From JBAZAX01 sp964568625 (GTDB taxonomy: Bacteria > Babelota > Babeliae > Babelales > RVW-14), in the NCBI GenBank assembly GCA_964568625.1, contig CAZMQG010000013.1, positions 1 to 45,229 on the forward strand: 45,229 nucleotides of DNA, written 5' to 3'. Of this stretch, positions 1 through 8,388 are shown piece after piece. The notes under the pieces were generated by a model. The model was given only the letters and a program-made list of their open reading frames with translations, did not search any database and was not told the DNA's origin. A program made the position numbers and the translations under genes. Position 1 is the first letter of the stretch, and each line of letters opens with the position of its first letter.

Positions 1-1145
1 TTGAATACATGCTTGATGAAGCAACAGAGTTATACTCACGTTTTATACTTTCACGAGATGAGGATATAGCTCCAGATTCGTTACTTTCGTACTTGCAACA
101 ATATCCTGCAATTATTGATGTTTTAAATAGCAAAACAGTAAAAGTATATAAAGATTTGGCAGATGCAATAGATACGCCGCTTGAAGAACAAAAAACTGCA
201 TTCATGGATATGCAAAAAGCAGAAATAGTCGAAGGAGCTCTAACTGACACTATCAAAATATTTTACAATCAATTCTCTCAAGTTTATTTCAAAAAGTTCA
301 AAAATGATGGCGAATATGATGCCTCTATCGAATTTACACCTAGTATGAGAACCACGAAGAATACCCTTCAAGCAATATTTTACAGAGGATTAAAGGATGT
401 AATAAAGGCCGGCGAAGAATTGTCACAAACAAGTGGGAAAGTTACATTACGTAAACTTGATGGAACTGAATATGAAGTTAATCCAAAGGCTGATTTTAGT
501 AATTTAATTGCAAAACCATCCTCAGGTATAGAAACAGCAACAAATAATTTAAAAGGCGCAATAACAGGCCTAAGAAAAATCATTGAAGCCGCAAAAGCAG
601 CAAAAAAGGCTGTTGAATCAAAGGATATGCAAAGTGCTAAAGCAGCCTATACCAAAGCCATTGATGGAATAAAAATAGCGGGAAACACCGCCACCAAGGC
701 AATTCTTGAATTCCGTAAAAAACTTGCTCCATTCTACCCATTAACATGGGACGATGGTACTTCTTTAACTCCTGCAGAGTTTTTGATTACCAATATAAAA
801 GAACTTAATGATGCGGATGCCGCTAATGTTAAAACTCTTCTCAATAAAATTTATAGCCCATTCAGTAAACATCTGGGGCTCACAACTGCTCAACTATTGG
901 GCAGCACTCAAGGCAAGCTTGTAGACAAAGCTGCCGACGTAGCTAAAGATGTAGCTAAATCTGTAGTTACAAAGTTTAAATCAACAACAGCAGCCGAAGA
1001 CAAAGCAAAGTCTGATGATACAACGGCTGATGCAAGCTCATCAGATACCGCTGCAAAACCTGCTCTTAAGGCTCCTGCAAAACCTGCTACAAAAACAACG
1101 GCAAAGCCAAGTACATCAACTGCAGCTGCTGGAGCTTTTGCATAG
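1..1145 (+). CDS. Partial gene: helical protein with Ala/Lys/Thr-rich tail, unknown function
   Basis: The reading frame is open to the left edge, and the first in-frame ATG (position 9) has no ribosome site in view, so the true start is probably outside the window. About 380 residues are visible. Most of it looks alpha-helical, with runs such as IIEAAKAAKKAVESKDMQSAK. The last 60 residues are a low-complexity Ala/Lys/Pro/Thr/Ser tail ending in AAAGAFA, which suggests a disordered or surface-exposed end. I recognise no domain or catalytic motif. A good rho-independent terminator follows 37 bases after the stop, so this is the last gene of its transcript. Composition resembles the helical secreted proteins elsewhere in the window, but the N-terminus needed to test for a signal peptide is missing. 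Confidence 0.75.
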   Translation, partial: EYMLDEATELYSRFILSRDEDIAPDSLLSYLQQYPAIIDVLNSKTVKVYKDLADAIDTPLEEQKTAFMDMQKAEIVEGALTDTIKIFYNQFSQVYFKKFKNDGEYDASIEFTPSMRTTKNTLQAIFYRGLKDVIKAGEELSQTSGKVTLRKLDGTEYEVNPKADFSNLIAKPSSGIETATNNLKGAITGLRKIIEAAKAAKKAVESKDMQSAKAAYTKAIDGIKIAGNTATKAILEFRKKLAPFYPLTWDDGTSLTPAEFLITNIKELNDADAANVKTLLNKIYSPFSKHLGLTTAQLLGSTQGKLVDKAADVAKDVAKSVVTKFKSTTAAEDKAKSDDTTADASSSDTAAKPALKAPAKPATKTTAKPSTSTAAAGAFA

Positions 1146-1181
1146 CAATCTCAAAATAGGTAACATTATAAATTTATACAA

Positions 1182-1211
1182 ACGGGGCCGAATAATCGGC
1201 TCCGTTTTTTT
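1182..1211 (+). terminator. Rho-independent terminator after the first gene
   Basis: A 10-bp stem (ACGGGGCCGA with TCGGCTCCGT, one G-T wobble), a 4-base loop and a run of seven T. It ends the transcript of the partial gene at the left edge. Confidence 0.9.
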
Positions 1212-1233
1212 ATTTCTCATTTTTTTGGTAAAC

Positions 1234-1263
1234 TTGACTCAATAATTTTTAAACAAACATAAA
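1234..1263 (+). promoter_or_regulatory. Possible promoter for tsaC-pgeF
   Basis: TTGACT at 1234-1239 and CATAAA at 1258-1263 are 18 bases apart and lie just after a terminator and 43 bases before tsaC. The -35 is good and the -10 is weak. A small 6-bp hairpin (CGGGTT/AACCCG, 1279-1292) sits between this and the start codon. Confidence 0.35.
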
Positions 1264-1305
1264 TTTTAAAATTAAGCACGGGTTTTAACCCGAAAGAAAA
1301 AAATC

Positions 1306-1968
1306 ATGATTAACCCGATTATTTATTGGCAATCACCGGAAACTAAAACCAAAATAATTGAAGAGTTACAAAATAACAAAGTCTTAATAACAACAACAGA
1401 CACAATTCCCGGATTTCTTGCAAATTCAACAGATCAAGGTTTTCAAGCATTAAACACAATCAAACAAGACAGACAACATAAACCTTACATAATCTTAATA
1501 TCTGATATCAGTAAACTGGATTACTTTGCTGATCCCGAACAACTCACTCAACAGGTAAAAAATTTGGTTAAACAGTGTTGGCCGGGACCGCTAACAATAA
1601 TATTTAAGGCAAAAAAAGAGCTTCCTGCTTTTTTAAAATCAGAAAGCAACACAATCGCAATTCGCTGTCCTAACTATGCCCCTCTTCTTGAAATATTAAA
1701 AAACTTTACCGGACTCTTCTCAACTAGCGCAAACATAAGCAACACAGCGTCTCCAAAAACAATTAAAGACGTTAATCAAGAAGTAATATCACAAGTAAAA
1801 TATATTGTTGATGATAATGACAAAAAAAAATCAGAATCGCATGAAACAAAACCATCAACTATCATAAATGTTTCTGCAACCCAAATTAACATTGTCAGAC
1901 AAGGCGCATATACAACTCAAGATTTAGAAAAAATATTAGGCGAAAATATAAAGATCGAACAAAAATGA
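1306..1968 (+). CDS. tsaC: L-threonylcarbamoyladenylate synthase (TsaC/Sua5/YrdC family)
   Basis: TsaC makes threonylcarbamoyl-AMP from threonine, bicarbonate and ATP, the first step of the t6A modification at position 37 of tRNAs reading ANN codons. At 220 residues it is the short YrdC-only form; the extra Sua5 domain is absent. Visible family motifs are TTDTIPGF at residues 30-37 (the usual PTDTVYGL), KQDRQHKP (the usual K-R-x(n)-P nucleotide-binding stretch), CWPGPLT at 91-97, AIRCP, and the SANIS serine motif before the C-terminal ...VRQGAYT. The stop overlaps the next gene by four bases (ATGA), so the two are translationally coupled. The family call is firm; the TTDT variant of the first motif is mildly unusual. 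Confidence 0.92.
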   Translation: MINPIIYWQSPETKTKIIEELQNNKVLITTTDTIPGFLANSTDQGFQALNTIKQDRQHKPYIILISDISKLDYFADPEQLTQQVKNLVKQCWPGPLTIIFKAKKELPAFLKSESNTIAIRCPNYAPLLEILKNFTGLFSTSANISNTASPKTIKDVNQEVISQVKYIVDDNDKKKSESHETKPSTIINVSATQINIVRQGAYTTQDLEKILGENIKIEQK

Positions 1969-2759
1969 AAAATCACGAAAGTACAGCCAATAAAAAGTTC
2001 ACACTATTTTTTGGAGATAAAAACAACTGCAACGTAAGTCATAAATCACCTGATTTTCAAAAATTTTGCGATGCTCTCGTACACAAATATGGCTTGTCAA
2101 AATTAATTTTTCAAAAACAGGTTCACGGAACAGCAGGAGCTTACATTGATTCCAACGAAAAAGTAAAATACATCAGATCATTCGATCTCGAAGGCGATTT
2201 TTTAATCACAAATCAAAAAGACATTGGAATTGGTGTTTTAACAGCAGACTGCCTTCCAATAATTTTTTATGACACTAAAAATCATGTGGCAGCATGTATT
2301 CACGCCGGCTGGCGTAGTTCGGTTAATGAGATTTGTACAAAAGCAATACAAATGATGTTTGAAAAAAATAAATTTGCACCTGAAGATATACAAATTTATT
2401 TTGGCCCATGTGCAAAATCTTGCTGCTACGAAGTACAACCAAATTTTTTGGATAATTTAAAAAACTTTAAATTCAAATCTCAGGTAATAAGAAAAGTCAG
2501 CACAAACAACGCTAATGCCAATAACAATACTGATAGGCTTTTCTTCGATAACGTTCTGTTTAATAAGCTTTTACTTATAGATCTCGGCATGCTTTCTAAA
2601 AATATGCACTTTGAGAACAACCACTGCACCATGTGCACCCGACTTCGCCCAGGTGGCTACGACGGGCAGGCAGATACATCTGGCGCCAATAACTTCCACT
2701 CTTACAGACTTGACGGAGAAAAATCTCTACGTCAAATCAGCTTTATCGCATTAAAATAA
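1965..2759 (+). CDS. pgeF: Peptidoglycan editing factor PgeF (YfiH, laccase-domain family) with an in-frame repeat insert
   Basis: YfiH/PgeF proteins (Cu-oxidase_4/DUF152 family) remove wrongly incorporated L-Ser muropeptides in E. coli, and other members act as purine nucleoside phosphorylases. Seen here: TADCLP at residues 93-98, HAGWR at 113-117, the GPCAKSCCYEV cysteine stretch, and the C-terminal FHSYRLDG followed by RQISFIAL, all in the usual order. The metal-site residues C and H are kept. Between the last cysteine cluster (C224) and FHSYR lies an extra stretch of about 13 residues (225-237, TRLRPGGYDGQAD). Its DNA matches a GC-rich palindromic element also found in two intergenic places in this window. 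It is coupled to tsaC by a 4-base overlap. Function is confident; the effect of the insert is unknown. Confidence 0.9.
   Translation: MKNHESTANKKFTLFFGDKNNCNVSHKSPDFQKFCDALVHKYGLSKLIFQKQVHGTAGAYIDSNEKVKYIRSFDLEGDFLITNQKDIGIGVLTADCLPIIFYDTKNHVAACIHAGWRSSVNEICTKAIQMMFEKNKFAPEDIQIYFGPCAKSCCYEVQPNFLDNLKNFKFKSQVIRKVSTNNANANNNTDRLFFDNVLFNKLLLIDLGMLSKNMHFENNHCTMCTRLRPGGYDGQADTSGANNFHSYRLDGEKSLRQISFIALK
2637..2675 (+). repeat. Palindromic interspersed element, copy A, inside pgeF
   Basis: The core GTGGCTACGACGGGCAGGCA (2653-2672) matches cores at 8165-8184 and 33689-33709 with only one to three differences. It stands out as GC-rich in an AT-rich gene, keeps the reading frame, and codes for about 13 residues that other PgeF proteins do not have at this place (from memory of the family). 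Confidence 0.7.
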
Positions 2760-2845
2760 TTATTGACTTTTAGATATATAAATTCTTACTTTTAAATTCA
2801 GTTAATATTTGTATACCCAAATATGTAATTTAAGGGAGAATTTCT

Positions 2846-5800
2846 ATGAGTAGCCGTAGCAAACTTTTATCTTGTTTAATCAGTGCATTAATATTTAACA
2901 GCTTTTGTTATTGCATGGAGAAAAAAGTTCCAAAAGATGTACCTGATATCCCCAAAAAAACAGTTATAGATTCCATCAAAAAAACTTTAGGATTTAAGAC
3001 CACTGAAGAAAAAGCACAAAAAAAATTAGAAACTACCTCAAGTAAAAGTCCTGAAGCTCAACGAAAATTGGCTGAAATAGAACAAAAAAAATTAACTGCC
3101 GCACAAGAACAATTACAACAAGCAAAGCAAAAATTGGAAGAAGCAAGAACAAAAGATGCAGCTATGGAAAATACATTTGGATTTAAAATCAAATCTTTCT
3201 TCGGGTTAACATCCTCTCAAAAAGCTCAAGCCAAAGTTAATGCTGCAAAAGCCAAATTGGCGAGTAAAACTACAAGATTACAGGTATACTCGAAAGGACT
3301 GGGCCTTCCGACAGGAGATGCCCAGCTTAAAGAAGAAGAAGCTAAAAAAACTGAAGCCGCCAAACTTAATCCGCTAGATTTGATGAATGCAATGAATGAG
3401 TTGGGCGGTCTCAGTAGGGCAAATTTTAGATCTGCGCCTGGACTAGAAGAAGCTGCTGCTAAATTTAGTGCAGCAGCCGCAAAAGAAAAAGATCCAACAA
3501 AAAAACGACAGTTAGAAGTTTACGCCATAAGATTAGCTGAAGACGCTAAAAAAGCTGCAGCAACAAGTAGCGATATTGCTCCTATTCCTGTGCCAGTGAA
3601 AGATTCAAAGCAAAAACACGGAGCAATACCTACGCAAAATCCTGCAACTAGGGTAGCTGAAAATGAACCCACTCGTGAAATTAAAGTATCAGAAATTTTA
3701 CAATCTTTAGAACCTAAATATGGAGAAGTCGAAGCTACCAAAATGAGAAGTGAAGCGACTAAGCTTAGCTCACTAGATTTGATGAATGCAATGAATGAGT
3801 TGGGCAGTCTCAGTAGGGCAAATTTTAGATCTGTGCCTGGACTAGAAGAAGCTGCTGCTAAATTTAGTGCAGCAGCCGCAAAAGAAAAAGATCCAACAAA
3901 AAAACGACAGCTAGAGATTTACGCCATAAGACTTGCTGAAGACGCTAAAAAAGCGGCCGCGTCAAAAGAAAAAACCACATCATCCCCACAACCTAAACTG
4001 CCAACACTCGCTCAAGCCGAACAAGCCAAAAAATTAATTGCTGATGCTCAGGCATCTAGGGCCATAGCCGAAAAATTCAATCGTAATAGCTCATTACAAA
4101 GAGATGGAATTCCAGCTCTTCGTGATTTGGATGAAAAAATTAAAGCCATAAAAGCAACAGGAAACGACTCGGCAGAACTTAGAGAACTTGTAACTGCAAA
4201 AACAAAATTAGAAACGGCAATATTGGACAGCGCAATTGAAAAACTTGTGACAAAACCTAAAAACGCCCAGGGAATAGATTTATACGTAATGGATAGCATG
4301 ACGCGAGTGTCCACTGCCGTTGAAGCCCTAAAAATCCTTCGTTCATTTGAAACTGAAGAAGGTAAAAAAGCATTAGACGCAAATCCAACCCTTCGAAAAC
4401 TCTATGAAGAGTTATCCCAAAAGGAACAACAGTTAGTTACAGAGGCAGAAAGGCATCGTGCAGCCGCAGAAGCAGAAGCAAAAAAAACCGGCGCCCCTGC
4501 ATGGAAAACCAATGTAGTTGAGGAGTATCGAAAACAAATAGAGCTATCTCGTAAAGTAGCAAAATCATCAACTGCAAAAGAGTCTGAGAAAAAAGCTCCC
4601 GGAAAAACAGTCGCCCAATTAGAAACATCTCCAGCTCTGACAAGAGAAACTTTATCCCCAAAAACAAGTGCCGCTGAAGTTGTTAAAAATATTTTAGGTG
4701 TGAGCGAAGAAGAATTTGTAAGAATGCCGCCACAAGAACGCGCTAAATATCTAACATTCGAAATGATTAATGGACAAAAAGTTTGGTTCTTAAAAGATCC
4801 AAACAATCCGAATGCACCTAAAGTTAGAGTCGGGACCTACACACAACCAACAGGAGCAGATCTGGAAGACAGAGTTGCAAAAAGAAAAGCAGAACTGCAA
4901 GGCCAACCACGCAAAGGAACATCATTTTCTATCGTTTATCAATCTGCCGGTGACGGATTACAACATGTTGACACTGGAAATATGCAAGCAGACCCGGCAT
5001 ACAGAGATGCTCTATTTATGGTTGCATCTAATTTTAGTGGACTTGAAACATTAAGAGAAGGTGATACTAATCCTGGTGAGGCAAAAAAAATTAGTGATTA
5101 TGTTAGGGATCGCACACAAGGCCCTTCAGCTGCTATGTCAACTGCAGCGGGTACAGTTTTCAGAACATATTTTGCAAACTGTGAAAGATATCCAAACGAT
5201 CCTTCAAAATGGCCTCAAGCTGTTGGAGATACAACTAGAGAAACAAACTATTTGAGTGGGGCGGGAATTGAGACCCGTAATGGATATGTAACAGAAGCAG
5301 GGGCGAGAAATATAGACAGACTTGCAGCCTCTGATGCATTTTCAAGGTTCAGCTACGGGTTCCAAGACGGCACTCAAGTAACACATACAGGACTTGTCGA
5401 CGGGAGTTCTCACCAAAGGCTAAATGATCCAGAACAAAAAGTAAGCCAAATGTATGTTGCAGCGCTGGATTTGCAACAAGCCACATCTCCTCTTGCTATA
5501 AAGCTAAGAGATCCGAACACTCCTGCTGCAGAAAAACAAAAAATTATAGATGCTGCACAAAGAACTCTAGAAATGAGCTATGATGCAATAATAAAAGAGG
5601 CTTTTGCTCGAGGTAAAACTAAAATAGTTTTAACCAGAATTGGCGGCGGTGCTTTTGGAAATAGTCCTGAGATGATTGATGCTGCCATCAAAAGTGCATT
5701 AGAAAAGAATAAAGATCTTCTTGAAATGGGTGGAATACATGTAACTTTAAATGCCTTTGGACAACCTAATGAAGCAATGAAAGAACTTAACGCAAGGTTA

Positions 5801-5863
5801 GGCGGAACAATAACAGAGTTTGGAAATGGCAAAAAAGTAGAAACAACTGTTGAAGGTAAATAA
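2846..5863 (+). CDS. Large secreted protein: internal duplication, coiled-coil body, macrodomain-like C-terminus
   Basis: 1005 residues. Start chosen at the ATG with AAGGGAG seven bases upstream. Residues 1-23 are a signal peptide (hydrophobic core LLSCLISALIFNSFCYC). Residues 30-170 and 380-620 are Ala/Lys/Glu/Gln-rich helix, probably coiled coil. A block of about 66 residues is present twice, 133 codons apart (around 173-238 and 306-371), almost identical. From about residue 690 the character changes to a mixed alpha/beta domain with DALFMVASN at 721-729, TQGPSAA, GTVFRTYF and KIVLTRIGGGAFGNS at 926-940. These resemble the phosphate-binding loops of macrodomains (VNAAN and ISTGxxG) and occur twice more in the gene at 28376-32095. 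I infer an exported ADP-ribose or nucleotide-binding protein; export and ligand are unproven. Confidence 0.75.
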   Translation: MSSRSKLLSCLISALIFNSFCYCMEKKVPKDVPDIPKKTVIDSIKKTLGFKTTEEKAQKKLETTSSKSPEAQRKLAEIEQKKLTAAQEQLQQAKQKLEEARTKDAAMENTFGFKIKSFFGLTSSQKAQAKVNAAKAKLASKTTRLQVYSKGLGLPTGDAQLKEEEAKKTEAAKLNPLDLMNAMNELGGLSRANFRSAPGLEEAAAKFSAAAAKEKDPTKKRQLEVYAIRLAEDAKKAAATSSDIAPIPVPVKDSKQKHGAIPTQNPATRVAENEPTREIKVSEILQSLEPKYGEVEATKMRSEATKLSSLDLMNAMNELGSLSRANFRSVPGLEEAAAKFSAAAAKEKDPTKKRQLEIYAIRLAEDAKKAAASKEKTTSSPQPKLPTLAQAEQAKKLIADAQASRAIAEKFNRNSSLQRDGIPALRDLDEKIKAIKATGNDSAELRELVTAKTKLETAILDSAIEKLVTKPKNAQGIDLYVMDSMTRVSTAVEALKILRSFETEEGKKALDANPTLRKLYEELSQKEQQLVTEAERHRAAAEAEAKKTGAPAWKTNVVEEYRKQIELSRKVAKSSTAKESEKKAPGKTVAQLETSPALTRETLSPKTSAAEVVKNILGVSEEEFVRMPPQERAKYLTFEMINGQKVWFLKDPNNPNAPKVRVGTYTQPTGADLEDRVAKRKAELQGQPRKGTSFSIVYQSAGDGLQHVDTGNMQADPAYRDALFMVASNFSGLETLREGDTNPGEAKKISDYVRDRTQGPSAAMSTAAGTVFRTYFANCERYPNDPSKWPQAVGDTTRETNYLSGAGIETRNGYVTEAGARNIDRLAASDAFSRFSYGFQDGTQVTHTGLVDGSSHQRLNDPEQKVSQMYVAALDLQQATSPLAIKLRDPNTPAAEKQKIIDAAQRTLEMSYDAIIKEAFARGKTKIVLTRIGGGAFGNSPEMIDAAIKSALEKNKDLLEMGGIHVTLNAFGQPNEAMKELNARLGGTITEFGNGKKVETTVEGK
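3363..3959 (+). repeat. Near-identical 198-bp direct repeat inside the 1005-residue protein gene
   Basis: Copies at about 3363-3560 and 3762-3959, offset exactly 399 bases (133 codons), differ at only a few bases. Both encode LDLMNAMNELG...SLSRANF... followed by AAAKFSAAAAKEKDPTKKRQLE. The high DNA identity shows a recent duplication. Confidence 0.92.
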
Positions 5864-5920
5864 AAACACAATTTTGTAAATAAAATTAAATACTCATAAT
5901 AAAATTTATTCAACTAAACA

Positions 5921-5955
5921 AAGGGCTTGATTTAATTATGTAAATCAAGCCCTTT
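5921..5955 (+). terminator. Stem-loop, probable terminator
   Basis: A perfect 14-bp stem (AAGGGCTTGATTTA with its complement) around a 6-base loop, 57 bases after the stop of the 1005-residue gene. The T run is short (TTT C T), so it may act as a processing or stabilising hairpin rather than a strong terminator. Confidence 0.65.
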
Positions 5956-6340
5956 CTAGTAAAAATCAATATCATAAAAACTTAATATCATATCATTATC
6001 AAATAGCCTACTAATCAACACTTTACATAATTTATCACCTTATATTTTTCTACATAACTCATAAATTAAATTATCAAAAATTATAAAGTTAAAGCCAAAA
6101 AAACCTTTAAAACCAAGACAAAACATTTTTTTTAATAATTTTATTTACAAAACTAGTAACTTGTATTTTAGAATAAAAAAGTATTTCATAGGAATACGCT
6201 GAAATAAATATTTTTAAAGCGCTTATCATTCATATAATAAATTTTTTATATGCAATAACACGAAGTAAAAACAAAAATTATTAACAAGCCAACAAAAAAA
6301 ATACTTGATATCTTTTAAAAACGCGATTAATCTATCAACG
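5956..6340. other. AT-rich spacer without visible genes
   Basis: About 385 bases of very AT-rich DNA with no reading frame of note, no RNA gene I recognise, and no repeat shared with the rest of the window. Confidence 0.6.
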
Positions 6341-6655
6341 TCAAGGTGGGCTTTAGTACGCGAGGCAATACCACTTGGGATATCAACAGGAGATGAGTAG
6401 CACATTAAAGTTCACAAAAGTAGAAACACCTTAGCATCACATAGATTCAACACATTAAATTATGATTAGTGAGGGAGGTGTCGGTGTCAATACGCAATTT
6501 GTTAATTCAAAGAAAGGAGGGCGCGATAACAAAGAAAGTTTTATAATTCGATGTTGTTGATGCTTAAATATTTGCGATTTGCATATCGCAACGTATTTAA
6601 AAAATGTAGTCCTTAAAATAATGTTATACAACATTTTTTGTCGGAGAAAAGGTAA
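6341..6655 (+). promoter_or_regulatory. GC-richer leader of the OMP gene; possible structured RNA
   Basis: From 6341 to about 6540 the base composition rises sharply above the flanks, with no start codon plus reading frame to explain it. Possible helices are CAAGGTGG/CCACTTG (6342-6377, one bulge) and TTGCGAT/ATCGCAA (6572-6591), the latter extended by AAATA/TATTT. A tandem GGTGTC doublet lies at 6478-6489. It does not match tmRNA, SRP RNA, RNase P or common riboswitch signatures that I know. Translation of the OMP gene starts from GGAGAAAAGG just before 6656. Confidence 0.35.
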
Positions 6656-7978
6656 ATGAATAAATCAATAAAATATCTAGCCCTTGCTGCAATGGCAGTA
6701 AGCGCAAACGTCTCAGCTCATACACAACAAACATACTTGAATTTACGTAGTTCAAATGTAAATCTTCCAATGGAAAACACAACATTCTACGAGAGAACAC
6801 AAATGAAATTGGAAGGCCGTTTCGGCGGTAACTTACAAGTATCAGGTTTCTACGGAGAAACACATAATGATTTCGGTAGCTATTTTGGTATAAACGACAA
6901 GAGCAAATTCACATTAGGAACAGCCGCTCAGGTAACAGCTGGCACTGCAGATTATGATTTAGCAAAAGTACTTAATGGCTCTACCACAGAAGCCACAGTA
7001 TCTTTGGATCCTAAATCCAAATCTTATGGCGCACGTTTTGATTACTACCAAAACATGGACAAACTATTAAAAGGTCTTTACCTCAAGGTAAACACAACAG
7101 TTGTTTGCGTAGAAAACGAAATGGGATTGTCAGTAGACAGTTCAGATGCAGCTACCAAAACAGCTCTTCAAAAATACTTCAAAGGTGAAGATACAGGAAT
7201 CGCTGGACAAGCAAAACTTACACACGCTTTAATCGATGGCGAACACTCAGAAACAGGCTTGGCTGATATTGATGTAATTCTTGGTTACAAGTTCTTGTTC
7301 AAAGACAAGTACCACTTCGGAATCAACCTTGCAATCACAATCCCAACAGGCAACGATCCTGATGGCGTACAAGTATTCGAGTCAGTATACGGCAACCACT
7401 CTCACTTCGGATTTGGTGGTGGACTTGATGCACATGCAAATCTTTGGACAAAAAATGAACAAAACATCAAATTAAACTTCATGGCAAACTACCGTTATTT
7501 GTTTGAAGCATCTGAAAACAGAATTTTTGCTCTTAAAGGTGAAAAATACGCTTACACATTAATCAAAAAAGGCGCTGATTTCATTCCTGCACCAAACGTA
7601 TTAACACATAATGCTGATGTAACCCCAGGCAGCCAATTTGATGGTATCTTGGCATTAGCTTATAACAACGGCGGATTCAGCTTCGACCTCGGCTACAACA
7701 TGTATTACAGAGAAGATGAAGATGTTAATTTCAAGGGTGATCTTGAAACAGGTTATACCCTCGTTGATGCAACAGTTCTTACAAAAGATATGATCAACAC
7801 AGAAGTTGCAGCAACTCCATCACAATTTTCAAACGGCATCTACGGCGGTTTGGGCTACCACTTCAAGAAATGGGATTATCCTCTCTTGATGGGTGTTGGT
7901 GGAAAATATGATTGGGGTAATGAGAACAGCTGCCCAGACAACTGGTCTGTATGGCTTAAGCTCGCTCTCTCATTCTAA
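6656..7978 (+). CDS. Outer-membrane beta-barrel protein (porin-like)
   Basis: 440 residues with a clear signal peptide (MNKSIKYLALAAMAVSANVSA, cleavage after SA at about 21). The mature part is full of alternating polar/hydrophobic strands with Gly and aromatic residues (YFGINDKSKF, FGFGGGLDAHANLW, FSFDLGYNMYY) and ends WSVWLKLALSF. A terminal Phe with alternate hydrophobics is the signal for insertion by the BAM complex. I do not recognise a named porin family. Strong ribosome site (GGAGAAAAGG), a long leader and its own strong terminator suggest a highly expressed single gene. The codon choice looks more uniform than in its neighbours, which fits an abundant surface protein. Likely role: general diffusion channel or major surface antigen. 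Confidence 0.85.
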   Translation: MNKSIKYLALAAMAVSANVSAHTQQTYLNLRSSNVNLPMENTTFYERTQMKLEGRFGGNLQVSGFYGETHNDFGSYFGINDKSKFTLGTAAQVTAGTADYDLAKVLNGSTTEATVSLDPKSKSYGARFDYYQNMDKLLKGLYLKVNTTVVCVENEMGLSVDSSDAATKTALQKYFKGEDTGIAGQAKLTHALIDGEHSETGLADIDVILGYKFLFKDKYHFGINLAITIPTGNDPDGVQVFESVYGNHSHFGFGGGLDAHANLWTKNEQNIKLNFMANYRYLFEASENRIFALKGEKYAYTLIKKGADFIPAPNVLTHNADVTPGSQFDGILALAYNNGGFSFDLGYNMYYREDEDVNFKGDLETGYTLVDATVLTKDMINTEVAATPSQFSNGIYGGLGYHFKKWDYPLLMGVGGKYDWGNENSCPDNWSVWLKLALSF

Positions 7979-8013
7979 TTCCATCTCTAATTTATAATAA
8001 AAATAAGTTAGTT

Positions 8014-8051
8014 AAAAAAGCTGGGTGTTTTACAACACCCAGCTTTTTTTT
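8014..8051 (+). terminator. Strong terminator of the OMP gene
   Basis: A perfect stem AAAAAGCTGGGTGTT with its complement, a TTAC loop, and T8, 36 bases after the OMP stop. The A-run on the left arm makes it usable from both strands. Confidence 0.95.
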
Positions 8052-8129
8052 GTGTCTGGAGTCAGCCCGTGGTTTGTCAAACAATAATTGTAAGCAAACA
8101 AAAGATCACCACCGACGGGGCTTCGCCCT

Positions 8130-8184
8130 TCCATCTCCGCTCAGGTAGCTCCGAGGGACAGGTAGTGGCTACGCCGGGCAAGCA
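8130..8184. repeat. Palindromic interspersed element, copy C, intergenic
   Basis: A GC-rich block with GGGGCTTCGCCC (a 4-bp stem with TTCG loop), CTCAGGTAGCTCCGAGG, and the core GTGGCTACGCCGGGCAAGCA at 8165-8184, which matches the core in pgeF and the one upstream of gltX. It lies between two terminators with no gene around it. Confidence 0.7.
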
Positions 8185-8225
8185 TCATCAGCAGCAGCAG
8201 CTCTTGATGATGATGATGATGATGC
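8182..8225. repeat. Trinucleotide microsatellite forming a hairpin
   Basis: GCATCATCA, then (GCA)4 and CTCT, then (TGA)6 and TGC. The CAT and ATG tracts are complementary and can fold on each other. It abuts the end of palindromic element C directly. Confidence 0.85.
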
Positions 8226-8312
8226 ATACCGATTGAAATATAAATAAATTATTAAAATACCAATCTATGCGAATCACAATCAAAAACAAATTAAGCACTC
8301 GAAATTTGACAC

Positions 8313-8349
8313 AAAAAAAAGAGGGACCCAATAAGTCCCTCTTTTTTTA
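8313..8349. terminator. Terminator of aspS, symmetric
   Basis: A stem GAGGGAC/GTCCCTC flanked by A8 on the left and T7 on the right, so it works in both directions. It lies 39 bases after the aspS stop on the minus strand. Confidence 0.9.
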
Positions 8350-8388
8350 GATATCTTGATTTAGATATTCAAAAATTAAATATCAAGA

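Noticed and set aside
4402..4806. A 134-residue minus-strand reading frame inside the 1005-residue gene
   Set aside because: It lies wholly opposite a gene with signal peptide, ribosome site and domain structure; it has no ribosome site and a shadow-type composition (Ser/Phe/Leu-rich reading of Lys/Glu codons).
6341..6540. GC-rich island as SRP RNA, RNase P or 6S RNA
   Set aside because: The signature tetraloops and conserved blocks of these RNAs are not present; left as an unidentified leader.
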